Source: Cellulomonas sp. 73-92 (GTDB taxonomy: Bacteria; Actinomycetota; Actinomycetes; Actinomycetales; Cellulomonadaceae). Taken from it: a stretch of 64,000 nucleotides of DNA. Made by a program: the position numbers and the translations under genes. Below, piece by piece: positions 18,094 through 26,557 of this stretch. The stretch spans positions 158,493 through 222,492 of the forward strand of contig NZ_MKTH01000013.1 in NCBI RefSeq assembly GCF_001898175.1, written 5' to 3'. The notes beneath the pieces were generated by a model. That model saw only the letters and a program-made list of their open reading frames with translations. It ran no database searches and was not told where the DNA came from. How positions within the stretch are numbered: the first letter of the stretch is position 1; every line of letters begins with the position of its first letter.

Positions 18094-18990
18094 GTGCCCG
18101 CCGACCCGTTGCTCGCCTGGTTCGACGAGCACGCCCGCGTGCTGCCCTGGCGCGCGCCCGACCGGACGCCATGGGGCGTGCTCGTCAGCGAGGTGATGCT
18201 CCAGCAGACCCCCGTGTCGCGGGTCGAGCCCGCGTGGCGGGCGTGGCTCGCGAGGTGGCCCACGCCCGCCGCGCTGGCGGCGGCCTCGCCGGCCGACGTG
18301 CTACGCGCCTGGGACCGCCTCGGTTACCCCCGCCGGGCGCTGCGGCTGCACGCGTGCGCGGCGGCGATCGTCGCCCGCCACGGCGGCGAGGTGCCGGACG
18401 ACGAGGCCGCCCTCCTCGCGCTGCCGGGCGTCGGCGCCTACACCGCGGCCGCGGTGCGGGCGTTCGCGTTCGGTCGCCGGGCAGTGGTGCTCGACACGAA
18501 CGTGCGCCGCGTCCTGGCCCGCCACGCGGCCGGGGCGGCGCTCCCGGCGCCCACCCAGACGTCGGCCGAGGTCGCCCTCGCCGACCGCCTGACGCCGTCC
18601 GACGACGCCGGCGCCGCCCGGTGGGCGCTGGCGACGATGGAGCTGGGGGCGCTGGTGTGCACCGCCCGCGCGCCGCGCTGCGAGGCGTGCCCGCTGGCCT
18701 CGTCGTGCGCCTGGCTGACCGCCGGCAGGCCGCCCGACGAGCACGCCCACCGCCGCCGCGGCCAGCCGTGGGAGGGCACCGACCGCCAGGTGCGCGGCCG
18801 CGTCATGGCGCTGCTGCGCGGGGCGATCGGGCCCGTGCCGGCCGACGCCGTCGCGGCGGTGTGGCCCGACGCCCGCCAGCTCACCCGCTGCGTGGAGGCG
18901 TTGGTCGCCGACGGCCTCGTCGTCCCCCTGACGGTGACCGGTGCGACGGCGGGACCGGACGACGAGCCCGCGTCCTACCGCCTCCCATGA
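18094..18990 (+). CDS. mutY: A/G-specific adenine glycosylase MutY
   Basis: 298 residues. It removes adenine opposite 8-oxoguanine. Visible are the N-terminal VLPWR and VSEVMLQQTPVSRV (catalytic Glu in 'SEVMLQQT'), the helix-hairpin-helix LPGVGAYTAAAV followed by the catalytic Asp in VVLDTNVRRVLAR, and the iron-sulfur loop C-x6-C-x2-C-x5-C (CTARAPRCEACPLASSC). There is no C-terminal NUDIX-like 8-oxoG recognition domain; only about 70 residues follow the cluster, usual for actinobacterial MutY. I chose GTG 18094 because GAGAGG lies 7 bases upstream; ATG 18061 lies ahead of that site. Confidence 0.94.
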   Translation: MPADPLLAWFDEHARVLPWRAPDRTPWGVLVSEVMLQQTPVSRVEPAWRAWLARWPTPAALAAASPADVLRAWDRLGYPRRALRLHACAAAIVARHGGEVPDDEAALLALPGVGAYTAAAVRAFAFGRRAVVLDTNVRRVLARHAAGAALPAPTQTSAEVALADRLTPSDDAGAARWALATMELGALVCTARAPRCEACPLASSCAWLTAGRPPDEHAHRRRGQPWEGTDRQVRGRVMALLRGAIGPVPADAVAAVWPDARQLTRCVEALVADGLVVPLTVTGATAGPDDEPASYRLP

Positions 18991-19073
18991 CCCCGGTGGA
19001 GGCATCTGACCTGCCCGGACGGCGTGCCGCGGCCAGGCGGCTCCACTCGTCGCCACCGGAGGGGCGGCAGGCT

Positions 19074-19087
19074 CCACCGGCCGGTGG
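19074..19087. terminator. Palindrome between convergent mutY and acetyltransferase genes
   Basis: CCACCGGCCGGTGG is a perfect 14-base palindrome. A second copy of the left arm at 19053-19059 could pair with the right arm to make a normal loop. It lies in the 100-base convergent gap. Confidence 0.35.
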
Positions 19088-19090
19088 GGG

Positions 19091-19597
19091 TCAGCCCAGA
19101 TCGAGCAGCATCCGCGTGTTGCCCAGGGTGTTGGGCTTCACGCGCGCCAGGTCGAGGAACTCGGCGACGCCGTCGTCGTGCGACCGCAGCAGCTCGGCGT
19201 AGACGTCGGGGGCGACCGGAGTGCCGGCGATGACCTCGAACCCGTGCGACGCGAAGAAGTCCACCTCGAACGTCAGGCAGAACACGCGCCGCAGCCCGAA
19301 GGCACGGGCCCGGTCGAGCAGGGTCCGCAGCAGCGCGTGGCCGACACCGTGGCGACGCCGCGACGGGTCGACCGCCAGGGTGCGGATCTCGGCGAGGTCG
19401 GACCACATGACGTGCAGGGCGCCGCAGCCGATGACGTCGTCACCGTCGACGGCGACGACGAACTCCTGCACCGCCTCGTAGTAGCCGACCCACTCCTTGG
19501 CCAGCAGGATGCGCTCGGTGGCGTACGGCTCGACGAGGTCGTGGATCGCGTGCACGTCGGCGGGCGTCGCGGGGCGCACCCGCAGCTCGGAGATCAC
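19091..19597 (-). CDS. Amino-acid N-acetyltransferase, short ArgA type
   Basis: 168 residues, a single GNAT domain. It begins ISELRVRPATPADVHAIHDLV and has the acetyl-CoA loop RTLAVDPSRRRHGVGHALL and 'VFCLTFEVDFFASHGFEVI'. This matches the stand-alone ArgA proteins that make N-acetylglutamate for arginine synthesis in actinobacteria, where the amino-acid-kinase half of classical ArgA is absent. Start is GTG at 19597 with a -10 hexamer 6 bases upstream (leaderless). No arginine genes lie nearby, so the assignment rests on sequence pattern alone. Confidence 0.85.
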   Translation of the reverse strand: MISELRVRPATPADVHAIHDLVEPYATERILLAKEWVGYYEAVQEFVVAVDGDDVIGCGALHVMWSDLAEIRTLAVDPSRRRHGVGHALLRTLLDRARAFGLRRVFCLTFEVDFFASHGFEVIAGTPVAPDVYAELLRSHDDGVAEFLDLARVKPNTLGNTRMLLDLG

Positions 19598-19603
19598 GCC
19601 CCC

Positions 19604-19609
19604 ACGGTA
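19604..19609 (-). promoter_or_regulatory. -10 element for leaderless acetyltransferase gene
   Basis: Reverse-strand TACCGT ends 6 bases before the GTG at 19597. Confidence 0.5.
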
Positions 19610-19624
19610 GCCAGGCGGCGCGGC

Positions 19625-20626
19625 TCAGCCGCCGACGTGGGCGCGCGCGCGGCGCTGCAGGGGCGCCGGCTCGACGGCCTCGAGCAGGCCGGTCGCGGTG
19701 ATCTCGTCGACGACGAGGTCCGTGACGACGCCGGCGCGCAGCGCGGCCAGCAGCGGCGTGACCTTCGCGTCGCCGGCGACGATGCACACGCGGCGCGGGA
19801 TCCGCTGCAGCTGCACCGGCGTGGGGCCGGTCGCACGTTCGTTCAGCGAGATGTCCTCCCACGAGCCGTCGGCACGCAGGAACACGGTGCAGACGTCGCC
19901 GACGACCCCCTCGTCGTGCAGCACGCGCACGTCGTCCTCGTCGAGGTAGCCGGCCGAGTAGACGTGCGAGGGCACGGCCCCGGCCAGGGCGCCGACCGAG
20001 AACACGGCGATGTCCGCGCGGCGCTGCATGTCCAGCACCCGTTTGACCGACCGCTCCCGCCACATCGCGGCCTTGGTGTCGGGGTAGTCGAAGAACGCCG
20101 GCACGGAGAAGTGGTGCACCGCCGCACCGAACGCGGTGCCGAAGCTCGAGATGAGGTCGGAGGCGTACTCGATGCCGCTCGTGCGCATGTTGGCGGCGCC
20201 GTTCAGCTGGACCACGGCGGCGCTGCGGGTCGGCTTGGGGACGAGGTAGCGGGAGACCGAGGCCAGCGTGGTGCCCCACGCCAGGCCGAGCACCATGTCC
20301 GAGTCGAACCACGAGGAGATGAGCTTGGCGCCCGTCATGGACGCCTGCTCCAGCCGCTCAAGGTCGCTCGCCGAGTCCGGGACCGGCACGACGTAGGCCT
20401 CGACGCCGAAGATCGACGTGATCGACCGGCCGAGACCTGGCGCACGGGTGCTCGCCGGGCGCAGCGTGATCTCGACCAGTCCGGACTGGCGCGCGCGCTT
20501 GATCAGGCGAGACACCGTGGAGCGCGACGTGCCCAGGTGCCGCGCGATGACCTCCATCTTGAGGTCCTGCAGGTAGTACATCGAGGCCGCGCGCAGCACG
20601 TCCTGCTGCTCCTTGTTGACGTACAT
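19625..20626 (-). CDS. SorC-family (sugar-binding) transcriptional regulator
   Basis: 333 residues. The N-terminal helix-turn-helix is AASMYYLQDLKMEVIARHLGTSRSTVSRLIKRAR (best seen as two helices around 'GTSRSTVSRL'). The rest is a SorC C-terminal sugar-phosphate sensor domain with VLGLAWGTTLASVSRYL, VQLNGAANM, and a later DISLNERATG. It is divergent from glpD across a 127-base gap with two palindromes. It therefore probably controls the glycerol operon, with glycerol-3-phosphate or a related phosphorylated sugar as effector (inference). The usual glycerol regulators are GlpR (DeoR class) or IclR types, so a SorC protein here is less common. Confidence 0.9.
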   Translation of the reverse strand: MYVNKEQQDVLRAASMYYLQDLKMEVIARHLGTSRSTVSRLIKRARQSGLVEITLRPASTRAPGLGRSITSIFGVEAYVVPVPDSASDLERLEQASMTGAKLISSWFDSDMVLGLAWGTTLASVSRYLVPKPTRSAAVVQLNGAANMRTSGIEYASDLISSFGTAFGAAVHHFSVPAFFDYPDTKAAMWRERSVKRVLDMQRRADIAVFSVGALAGAVPSHVYSAGYLDEDDVRVLHDEGVVGDVCTVFLRADGSWEDISLNERATGPTPVQLQRIPRRVCIVAGDAKVTPLLAALRAGVVTDLVVDEITATGLLEAVEPAPLQRRARAHVGG

Positions 20627-20651
20627 GCCCCACCCCCAAGGTCCCTACTCC

Positions 20652-20683
20652 GTGCACGTATGTGCACTCGTGTTGCGCATGCG
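20652..20683. promoter_or_regulatory. Palindromic operators between the SorC gene and glpD
   Basis: Two palindromes: GTGCAC-GTAT-GTGCAC (20652-20667) and CGCATGCG (20676-20683). Their centres are about 20 bp apart, two helical turns, in the divergent promoter gap. They are the best candidates for the SorC regulator's binding sites. Confidence 0.55.
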
Positions 20684-20753
20684 TTCACCTGGCGATGACG
20701 ATAACTCAGCCGCCCCCGACGGGCGAGCGTGCCTAACTGCAGGAGAAGTTCAC

Positions 20754-22526
20754 ATGAGGACCGCGCCGCTGACGCCCCAGGCCCGTTCCGCCGCTCTCGA
20801 GGTCCTCCGTTCCAGCACGGAAGCGGGCCACGAGATCGACATCCTGGTCATCGGAGGCGGCGTCACCGGCGCCGGCATCGCACTCGATGCGGTCTCCCGT
20901 GGCCTTTCCACCGCCGTCGTCGAGGCCCAGGACTGGGCCAGCGGCACCTCGAGCCGCTCGACGAAGATGGCGCACGGTGGCCTGCGCTACCTGCAGATGC
21001 TCGACTTCCACCTCGTCCACGAGGCGTTGACCGAGCGCAACCTGCTCAAGCAGCGCATCGCGCCGCACCTGGTGCGGCCGACCCCGTTCCTGTACCCGCT
21101 GCAGCACCACGTGTGGGAGCGGGCGTACGTCGGCGCCGGCATCGCGCTCTACGACGCGCTCGCCCAGTCGACCGGCACCCGCCACGCGATCCCGTTCCAC
21201 AAGCACATCTCGCACACGCGGATGACCCAGATGTTCCCGGACTTCCGCCCCGACGTCGCCGTCGGCGCGATCCAGTACTGGGACACCATGCTCGACGACG
21301 CCCGTCTCGTGGAGACGCTCGTCCGCACCGCCGTGTCCTACGGCGCGCACGCCGCCAGCCGCACCCAGGTGACCGGCATCCTCAAGGACGCCTCCGGCCG
21401 CGTGACCGGTGCCCAGCTCGTCGACCTGGAGACCGGCGACCGCTTCGACGTCGCGGCGAAGAACGTCATCAACGCCACCGGCGTCTGGACCGAGCAGACC
21501 GAGGCGCTCACCGGCTCGACCGGCGGCCTCAAGGTCCTCGCCTCCAAGGGCATCCACCTCATCGTGCCGCGCAGCCGCATCCGCGGTGACGTCGGCCTGA
21601 TCCTCCAGACCGAGAAGTCGGTGCTGTTCCTCATCCCGTGGCCGCGCTACTGGGTGATCGGCACCACCGACACCCCGTGGGTGCAGGAGCTGCGCCACCC
21701 GGTGGCCACGGGCGCCGACATCGACTACGTCATCGAGCACGCGAACACGGTGCTCAAGGACCCGTTGACCCGCGACGACGTCATCGGCGTCTACGCCGGC
21801 CTGCGGCCGCTGCTCCAGCCGGAGGTCAAGGAGGGCACGCAGTCGACCAAGGTCTCCCGCGAGCACACCGTCGCCTCGCCTGCGCCCGGCTTCACCGTCA
21901 TCGCCGGCGGCAAGCTCACCACCTACCGGGTGATGGCCAAGGACGCCGTCGACTTCGCGCTCGGCGCCCGCGCCAAGTCGCTGCCCTCCCCGACGGCGAA
22001 CCTGCCGCTCGCGGGGGCCGACGGGCTGGCCGTCATCGAGGCGCAGGCCAAGACATGGGCCGCCGCCTACGGCTGGGACGAGGGGCGCGTCGATCACCTC
22101 CTCAGCCGGTACGGCTCCCTGCTCCCCGAGCTCATCGAGCTCGTCGAGGCCCGGCCGGACCTCGCCAAGCCCCTCACCGGAGCCCCGGCCTACACCCGCG
22201 TCGAGGCGCTCTACGCCGCCACGCACGAGGGCGTCCTGCACCTCGACGACGTGCTGATGAACCGCACCCGGCTCAACTACGAGCAGGTCGACAAGGGCGT
22301 GGCCGCGCTCGAGGAGATCGCCGATCTCGTCGGACCCGTTCTCGGATGGGACGAAAAGACCCGGGAGAAGGAGATCCAGGCCTATCGTGAACGCGTCGAG
22401 GCGGAGGACGCCGCGGCGCAGGAAGGCGATGACGCCTCTGCCGAGGCCGTTCGCCTGAAGGCAACAGACCTCACCCCGATGTATGCCGTCGGGAAGGGAG
22501 CCGGTTCCCCGGAAACCGGCCGCTAG
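20754..22526 (+). CDS. glpD: Aerobic glycerol-3-phosphate dehydrogenase
   Basis: 590 residues, membrane-associated flavoenzyme oxidising glycerol-3-phosphate to dihydroxyacetone phosphate and passing electrons to quinone. The FAD-binding motif is DILVIGGGVTGAGIALDAVSRG (residues about 30-50, GxGxxG type), followed by the family signature SGTSSRSTKMAHGGLRYL. The C-terminal cap includes YAATHEGVLHLDDVLMNRTRL, typical of GlpD. ATG 20754 has AGGAGA at proper distance. It is first gene of the glpD-glpF-glpK operon. Two hairpins lie around its stop codon. Confidence 0.97.
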   Translation: MRTAPLTPQARSAALEVLRSSTEAGHEIDILVIGGGVTGAGIALDAVSRGLSTAVVEAQDWASGTSSRSTKMAHGGLRYLQMLDFHLVHEALTERNLLKQRIAPHLVRPTPFLYPLQHHVWERAYVGAGIALYDALAQSTGTRHAIPFHKHISHTRMTQMFPDFRPDVAVGAIQYWDTMLDDARLVETLVRTAVSYGAHAASRTQVTGILKDASGRVTGAQLVDLETGDRFDVAAKNVINATGVWTEQTEALTGSTGGLKVLASKGIHLIVPRSRIRGDVGLILQTEKSVLFLIPWPRYWVIGTTDTPWVQELRHPVATGADIDYVIEHANTVLKDPLTRDDVIGVYAGLRPLLQPEVKEGTQSTKVSREHTVASPAPGFTVIAGGKLTTYRVMAKDAVDFALGARAKSLPSPTANLPLAGADGLAVIEAQAKTWAAAYGWDEGRVDHLLSRYGSLLPELIELVEARPDLAKPLTGAPAYTRVEALYAATHEGVLHLDDVLMNRTRLNYEQVDKGVAALEEIADLVGPVLGWDEKTREKEIQAYRERVEAEDAAAQEGDDASAEAVRLKATDLTPMYAVGKGAGSPETGR

Positions 22527-22549
22527 ACCCTCGCGGCCTGGCCGCGAGG
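22500..22549 (+). terminator. Paired hairpins at the glpD-glpF junction
   Basis: A first stem GCCGGTT/AACCGGC (22500-22506 and 22514-22520) lies in the last glpD codons. A second, CCTCGCGGCC-T-GGCCGCGAGG (22529-22549), follows just after the stop. They lie within the operon, so they probably protect or partly terminate the glpD message. Confidence 0.6.
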
Positions 22550-22593
22550 TGCACGTGACAACGAAGTCCCGTCACAACGAAAGTGGGTAGACC

Positions 22594-23328
22594 GTGAGTC
22601 AAGCTTTTGTCTCCGAGATCGTCGGAACGGCGATGCTGGTCCTTCTCGGTACAGGCGTCGTGGCGAACGTCATCCTGCCGAAGAACAAGGGGTTCAGCTC
22701 CGGCTGGGTCGTCATCACCTTCGGGTGGGGCTTGGCCGTCATGTCCGGTGTCTACGTCTCCTTCAAGTCGGGTGCGCACATCAACCCGGCCGTCACGCTC
22801 GGCCTGTACCTGAACGCCCCGGACAAGGCGGACCAGTTCGCGAAGGGCATCACGTCGAGCTTCAGCAACATGCTGCTGTACTGGCTCGCCCAGATGATCG
22901 GCGCGATCATCGGTGCGGTCCTGTGCTGGCTCGCGTACAAGAAGCACTTCGACGAGGACGCCGACCCGGCGACGAAGCTGGGCGTGTTCTCCACCGGCCC
23001 GGCGATCCGTTCCTACGGCTGGAACTTCTTCACTGAGGTCATCGGCACCTTCGTGCTGGTCTTCGTCATCCTGGCGTTCGGCAAGAACCCGGCATCGCTC
23101 GGCCCGCTCCCCGTGTCGTTCCTCGTCGTGGGCATCGGCATGAGCCTCGGTGGTCCGACCGGGTACGCCATCAACCCCGCCCGTGACCTCGGCCCCCGCA
23201 TCGCGCACGCCTTCCTCCCGATCCCGGGCAAGGGCAAGAGCGACTGGGCGTACTCCTGGGTCCCGGTCTTCGGCCCGCTCGTCGGCGGCGCGATCGCCGG
23301 CCTCGTGGCCCACGCCTACATCGTCTGA
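22594..23328 (+). CDS. glpF: Glycerol facilitator, MIP/aquaporin family
   Basis: 244 residues with six hydrophobic segments and the two NPA half-helices of the aquaporin pore: INPAVTLG in the first half and INPARDLGPR in the second. The Asp after NPAR (NPARD) is the hallmark of glycerol-conducting members. Start is GTG at 22594; the GTGGG stretch 8 bases upstream is only a weak ribosome-binding site. It lets glycerol diffuse across the membrane, where GlpK traps it by phosphorylation. Second gene of the operon. Confidence 0.95.
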   Translation: MSQAFVSEIVGTAMLVLLGTGVVANVILPKNKGFSSGWVVITFGWGLAVMSGVYVSFKSGAHINPAVTLGLYLNAPDKADQFAKGITSSFSNMLLYWLAQMIGAIIGAVLCWLAYKKHFDEDADPATKLGVFSTGPAIRSYGWNFFTEVIGTFVLVFVILAFGKNPASLGPLPVSFLVVGIGMSLGGPTGYAINPARDLGPRIAHAFLPIPGKGKSDWAYSWVPVFGPLVGGAIAGLVAHAYIV

Positions 23329-23386
23329 ACGACCCCGTAGGCCAGCCGGCCGCCCGACGACGGGCATCACCGGCATCCCCCCAGAC

Positions 23387-23433
23387 TCCCGGCGGCGCGC
23401 ACCGCGCCGATCGCGCCAGGCGCGCCGCCGGGA
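23387..23433 (+). terminator. 14-bp hairpin between glpF and glpK
   Basis: Arms 23387-23400 (core CCCGGCGGCGCG) and 23420-23433 are perfect complements with a 19-nt loop. It sits in the 141-base glpF-glpK gap, with glpK's AAGGAG downstream. It may attenuate glpK relative to glpF. Confidence 0.65.
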
Positions 23434-23469
23434 CGTCGCTCCTCACCAATTCGTCAAGGAGACTTTGTC

Positions 23470-24993
23470 ATGCCCGATACCAAGTACGTCCTCGCCATCG
23501 ACCAGGGCACCACGAGCTCTCGCGCGATCATCTTCGACCACTCCGGCCGCATCGTCTCCGTCGGCCAGAAGGAGCACGAGCAGATCTTCCCGCGCGCCGG
23601 CTGGGTGGAGCACAACCCCATCGAGATCTGGGACAACATCCGCGAGGTCGTCGCGATCGCCCTGGCCAACGCCAACCTCACCTACGTCGACATCGCAGCC
23701 GTTGGCATCACCAACCAGCGCGAGACGACGGTCGTCTGGGACAAGACCACCGGGCAGCCCGTCTACAACGCGATCGTCTGGCAGGACACCCGCACGGCGA
23801 AGATCGTCGAGGACCTCGGTGCGCTCGGCGGCGGCCAGGACCGCTACAAGGCACGCGTCGGCCTCCCGCTGGCGACGTACTTCTCCGGCCCGAAGGTCAA
23901 GTGGATCCTCGACAACGTCGAGGGCGCGCGCGAGAAGGCCGAGGCCGGCCAGCTCCTGTTCGGCAACACCGACACCTGGACGATCTGGAACATGACCGGC
24001 GGCGTCGACGGTGGCGTGCACGTCACGGACGTCACCAACGCCTCGCGCACCATGCTCATGGACCTGAGCACCCTCTCGTGGGACGAGGACATCGCGCGCG
24101 ACATGGGCATCCCCATGTCGATGCTGCCGGCGATCAAGTCGTCGTCCGAGGTCTACGGCTACGGCCGCCAGGGCGGCATGGTCCCGGGCGTGCCGATCGC
24201 CGGCGACCTCGGCGACCAGCAGGCCGCGACGTTCGGCCAGGCGTGCTTCGAGGTCGGCAACGCCAAGAACACCTACGGCACCGGCAACTTCATGCTCCTC
24301 AACACGGGCACGTCGCCGGTCCCGTCGAAGAACGGCCTGCTGACCACCCTCTGCTACAAGATCGGCGACCAGCCGGCCGTGTACGCCCTCGAGGGCTCGA
24401 TCGCCGTCACCGGTTCGCTGGTGCAGTGGCTGCGCGACAACCTGGGCATCATCTCGTCCGCCCCGGAGATCGAGCAGCTGGCCGACACGGTCGAGGACAA
24501 CGGCGGCGCGTACTTCGTGCCGGCGTTCTCCGGCCTGTTCGCGCCGTACTGGAAGTCGGACGCGCGTGGCGCGCTCGTCGGCCTGACGCGGTTCGTCAAC
24601 AAGGGCCACATCGCCCGCGCCGCGCTGGAGGCCACCGCCTTCCAGACCCGCGAGGTCCTCGACGCCATGAACGCCGACTCCGGCGTGGCGCTGACCGAGC
24701 TCAAGGTCGACGGCGGCATGGTCGCCAACGAGGCGCTCATGCAGTTCCAGGCCGACATCCTCGGCGTCCCGGTCATCCGCCCGGTCGTCGCCGAGACCAC
24801 CGCCCTCGGCGCGTCCTACGCGGCGGGCATCGCGGTCGGGTTCTGGAACGGCGAGCAGGACGTCATCGACAACTGGGCCGAGGACAAGCGCTGGAACCCG
24901 TCGATCGACCCGGCCGAGCGCGACCGGACGTACCGGCTGTGGAAGAAGGCCGTCACCCGCACGTTCGAGTGGGTCGACGACGACGTGAAGTGA
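23470..24993 (+). CDS. glpK: Glycerol kinase
   Basis: 507 residues, the normal length. FGGY-kinase features: the N-terminal phosphate loop [13 protein letters not shown], then [15 protein letters not shown] and [15 protein letters not shown], and later [12 protein letters not shown] and the ATP-binding region [21 protein letters not shown]. It converts glycerol to glycerol-3-phosphate, the substrate of GlpD. The ATG has AAGGAG 9 bases upstream. It is last in the operon and followed by a strong terminator. Confidence 0.97.
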   Translation: MPDTKYVLAIDQGTTSSRAIIFDHSGRIVSVGQKEHEQIFPRAGWVEHNPIEIWDNIREVVAIALANANLTYVDIAAVGITNQRETTVVWDKTTGQPVYNAIVWQDTRTAKIVEDLGALGGGQDRYKARVGLPLATYFSGPKVKWILDNVEGAREKAEAGQLLFGNTDTWTIWNMTGGVDGGVHVTDVTNASRTMLMDLSTLSWDEDIARDMGIPMSMLPAIKSSSEVYGYGRQGGMVPGVPIAGDLGDQQAATFGQACFEVGNAKNTYGTGNFMLLNTGTSPVPSKNGLLTTLCYKIGDQPAVYALEGSIAVTGSLVQWLRDNLGIISSAPEIEQLADTVEDNGGAYFVPAFSGLFAPYWKSDARGALVGLTRFVNKGHIARAALEATAFQTREVLDAMNADSGVALTELKVDGGMVANEALMQFQADILGVPVIRPVVAETTALGASYAAGIAVGFWNGEQDVIDNWAEDKRWNPSIDPAERDRTYRLWKKAVTRTFEWVDDDVK

Positions 24994-25022
24994 CTCACGG
25001 TCCCGCCTGAGAGGGCGGACGA

Positions 25023-25064
25023 CGAGGGCCGGGATGCCGCCGGGGGACGGCGACCCGGCCCTCG
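25023..25064 (+). terminator. Terminator after glpK
   Basis: CGAGGGCCGGG (25023-25033) pairs perfectly with CCCGGCCCTCG (25054-25064). A smaller hairpin, CCGCC/GGCGG, precedes it at 25003-25018. Position right after the last glp gene fits an operon end. Confidence 0.75.
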
Positions 25065-25101
25065 CCGTGTCGTGGGTCGTGCCGTGGTCGGTGCTGGCCG
25101 G

Positions 25102-25107
25102 TACGGT
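25102..25107 (+). promoter_or_regulatory. -10 element for leaderless exonuclease III gene
   Basis: TACGGT ends 6 bases before the ATG at 25114. It excludes the in-frame ATG at 25072, which would lie upstream of the transcript. Confidence 0.55.
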
Positions 25108-25113
25108 CGCGTC

Positions 25114-25905
25114 ATGCGCGTGGCCACGTGGAACGTCAACTCGGTGCGAACCCGGATCGACCGGGTGCTGGGCTTCCTCGAGAGCTCCGGCGTCGACGTG
25201 CTGGCCATGCAGGAGACCAAGTGCAAGGACGAGCAGTTCCCGCGCGAGGGGTTCGAGGCGCTCGGCTACGAGGTCGCCACGTTCGGCTTCAGCCAGTGGA
25301 ACGGCGTGGCGATCGCGTCGCGGGTCGGCCTCGAGGAGGTCGTGCGCGGCTTCGCCGGGCAGCCCCTGTGGGGCGACCCGCCCGCGCTCGAGGCGCGCGC
25401 CCTGGGCGCCACGTGCGGCGGTGTGCGGGTGTGGAGCCTGTACATCCCCAACGGCCGCGAGATCGCCGACCCCCACTACGAATACAAGCTCGCCTGGCTG
25501 GCCGCCCTGCGCACCGCGGCGGCGCAGTGGCTGCAGGACGAGCCGACGGCGAAGATCGCCCTCGTCGGGGACTGGAACATCGCGCCCCTGGACACCGACG
25601 TGTGGAGCATCGAGTTCTTCGCAGGACGCACCCATGTGACTCCCGCCGAGCGGGAGGCGTTCGCGGCCATCGCCGACGGCGGCTACACCGAGGTCAGCCG
25701 GGTGCACCTGCCGGCCGAGCACACGTACACGTACTGGGACTACCAGCAGCTGCGCTTCCCGCGGAACGAGGGCATGCGCATCGACCTGACGTACGCCTCC
25801 CCCGCGCTGGCGGCCGCCGTCACGGGCGTGACGATCGAGCGCAACGAGCGCAAGGGCAAGGGGCCTTCCGACCACGTCCCGGTGGTGCTCGAGGTCACCG
25901 CATGA
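25114..25905 (+). CDS. xth: Exodeoxyribonuclease III (AP endonuclease)
   Basis: 263 residues of the endonuclease/exonuclease/phosphatase fold. Motifs: MRVATWNVNSVRTR at the N-terminus, the metal-binding Glu in MQETKCKDEQFP, LYIPNGREI, GDWNIAPLDTDVW (Asp and Asn of the active site) and the C-terminal PSDHVPVVLEV catalytic His. It cleaves DNA at abasic sites and degrades from 3' ends. Start chosen from the leaderless promoter. The next gene overlaps its stop by 4 bases. Confidence 0.94.
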   Translation: MRVATWNVNSVRTRIDRVLGFLESSGVDVLAMQETKCKDEQFPREGFEALGYEVATFGFSQWNGVAIASRVGLEEVVRGFAGQPLWGDPPALEARALGATCGGVRVWSLYIPNGREIADPHYEYKLAWLAALRTAAAQWLQDEPTAKIALVGDWNIAPLDTDVWSIEFFAGRTHVTPAEREAFAAIADGGYTEVSRVHLPAEHTYTYWDYQQLRFPRNEGMRIDLTYASPALAAAVTGVTIERNERKGKGPSDHVPVVLEVTA

Positions 25906-26516
25906 CCCAGCCCCCGGACCGGTACGAGTACCCAGCGCCGTACTACGCGGGCGGGTGGCAGCAGCCGGCGGCGCCGCAGGCGCCGTGGGACGGCGTGAGC
26001 ATCGCGGCGCTGGCCACCGGGGTCGTCGGGCTGGGGCCGGTGCCGATCGTGCTCGGCGCCATGGGTGCCACGCGGACGGCCGGCCGGCGCCGCCGCGGCC
26101 GGTGGATGGCCTGGGTCGGCCTCGCGCTCGGGGTCGTGTCGACGCTCTCCTGGGTGGCGCTCGTCGGGCTCGCCGTGCTGCTGCTGCGTCCCCTGCCCGC
26201 CGATGTCTCGGCGCCGCGGTTCGCCACCCCGCAGCAGCTGGTGGTCGGCAACTGCCTGCAGACGCTGCCGACGGACGGCGAGGTGTGGGCGGTGCGCGTG
26301 GTGCCGTGCGCCGACAGCCACGAGGCGCGGGTCGTCGTGCGCCAGGACCTGACCAACCCGCCCAGCGGCCAGACGCGCCTCGACGAGTCCGCCGCGCAGC
26401 TCTGCGCGGCCGCGCCGACCGACGGCGGGCGGCTCGTCGTCTGGGCGCCGACACCGGGCCACGCGACCGTGACGTGCCTGGTCACCACCCCCGCCGGGGC
26501 GCCGTCCAGCACCTGA
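25902..26516 (+). CDS. DUF4190/septum-formation-like membrane protein
   Basis: 204 residues. A Tyr/Pro/Gln-rich N-terminus (YEYPAPYYAGGWQQPAAPQAP) leads to two hydrophobic segments (about residues 30-50 and 65-90, the second ALGVVSTLSWVALVGLAVLLL). The external C-terminus contains VGNCLQTLPTDGEVWAVRVVPCADSHEARVV-type sequence, with paired cysteines as in the 'septum formation' domain. The ATG overlaps the exonuclease III stop (ATGA), so the genes are co-translated. No functional link to DNA repair is apparent. A role at the envelope is inferred from domain type only. Confidence 0.82.
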   Translation: MTQPPDRYEYPAPYYAGGWQQPAAPQAPWDGVSIAALATGVVGLGPVPIVLGAMGATRTAGRRRRGRWMAWVGLALGVVSTLSWVALVGLAVLLLRPLPADVSAPRFATPQQLVVGNCLQTLPTDGEVWAVRVVPCADSHEARVVVRQDLTNPPSGQTRLDESAAQLCAAAPTDGGRLVVWAPTPGHATVTCLVTTPAGAPSST

Positions 26517-26557
26517 GCGGGGCCACGGCTACGGTGCCACCGGGAGGTGCGGTGGAG

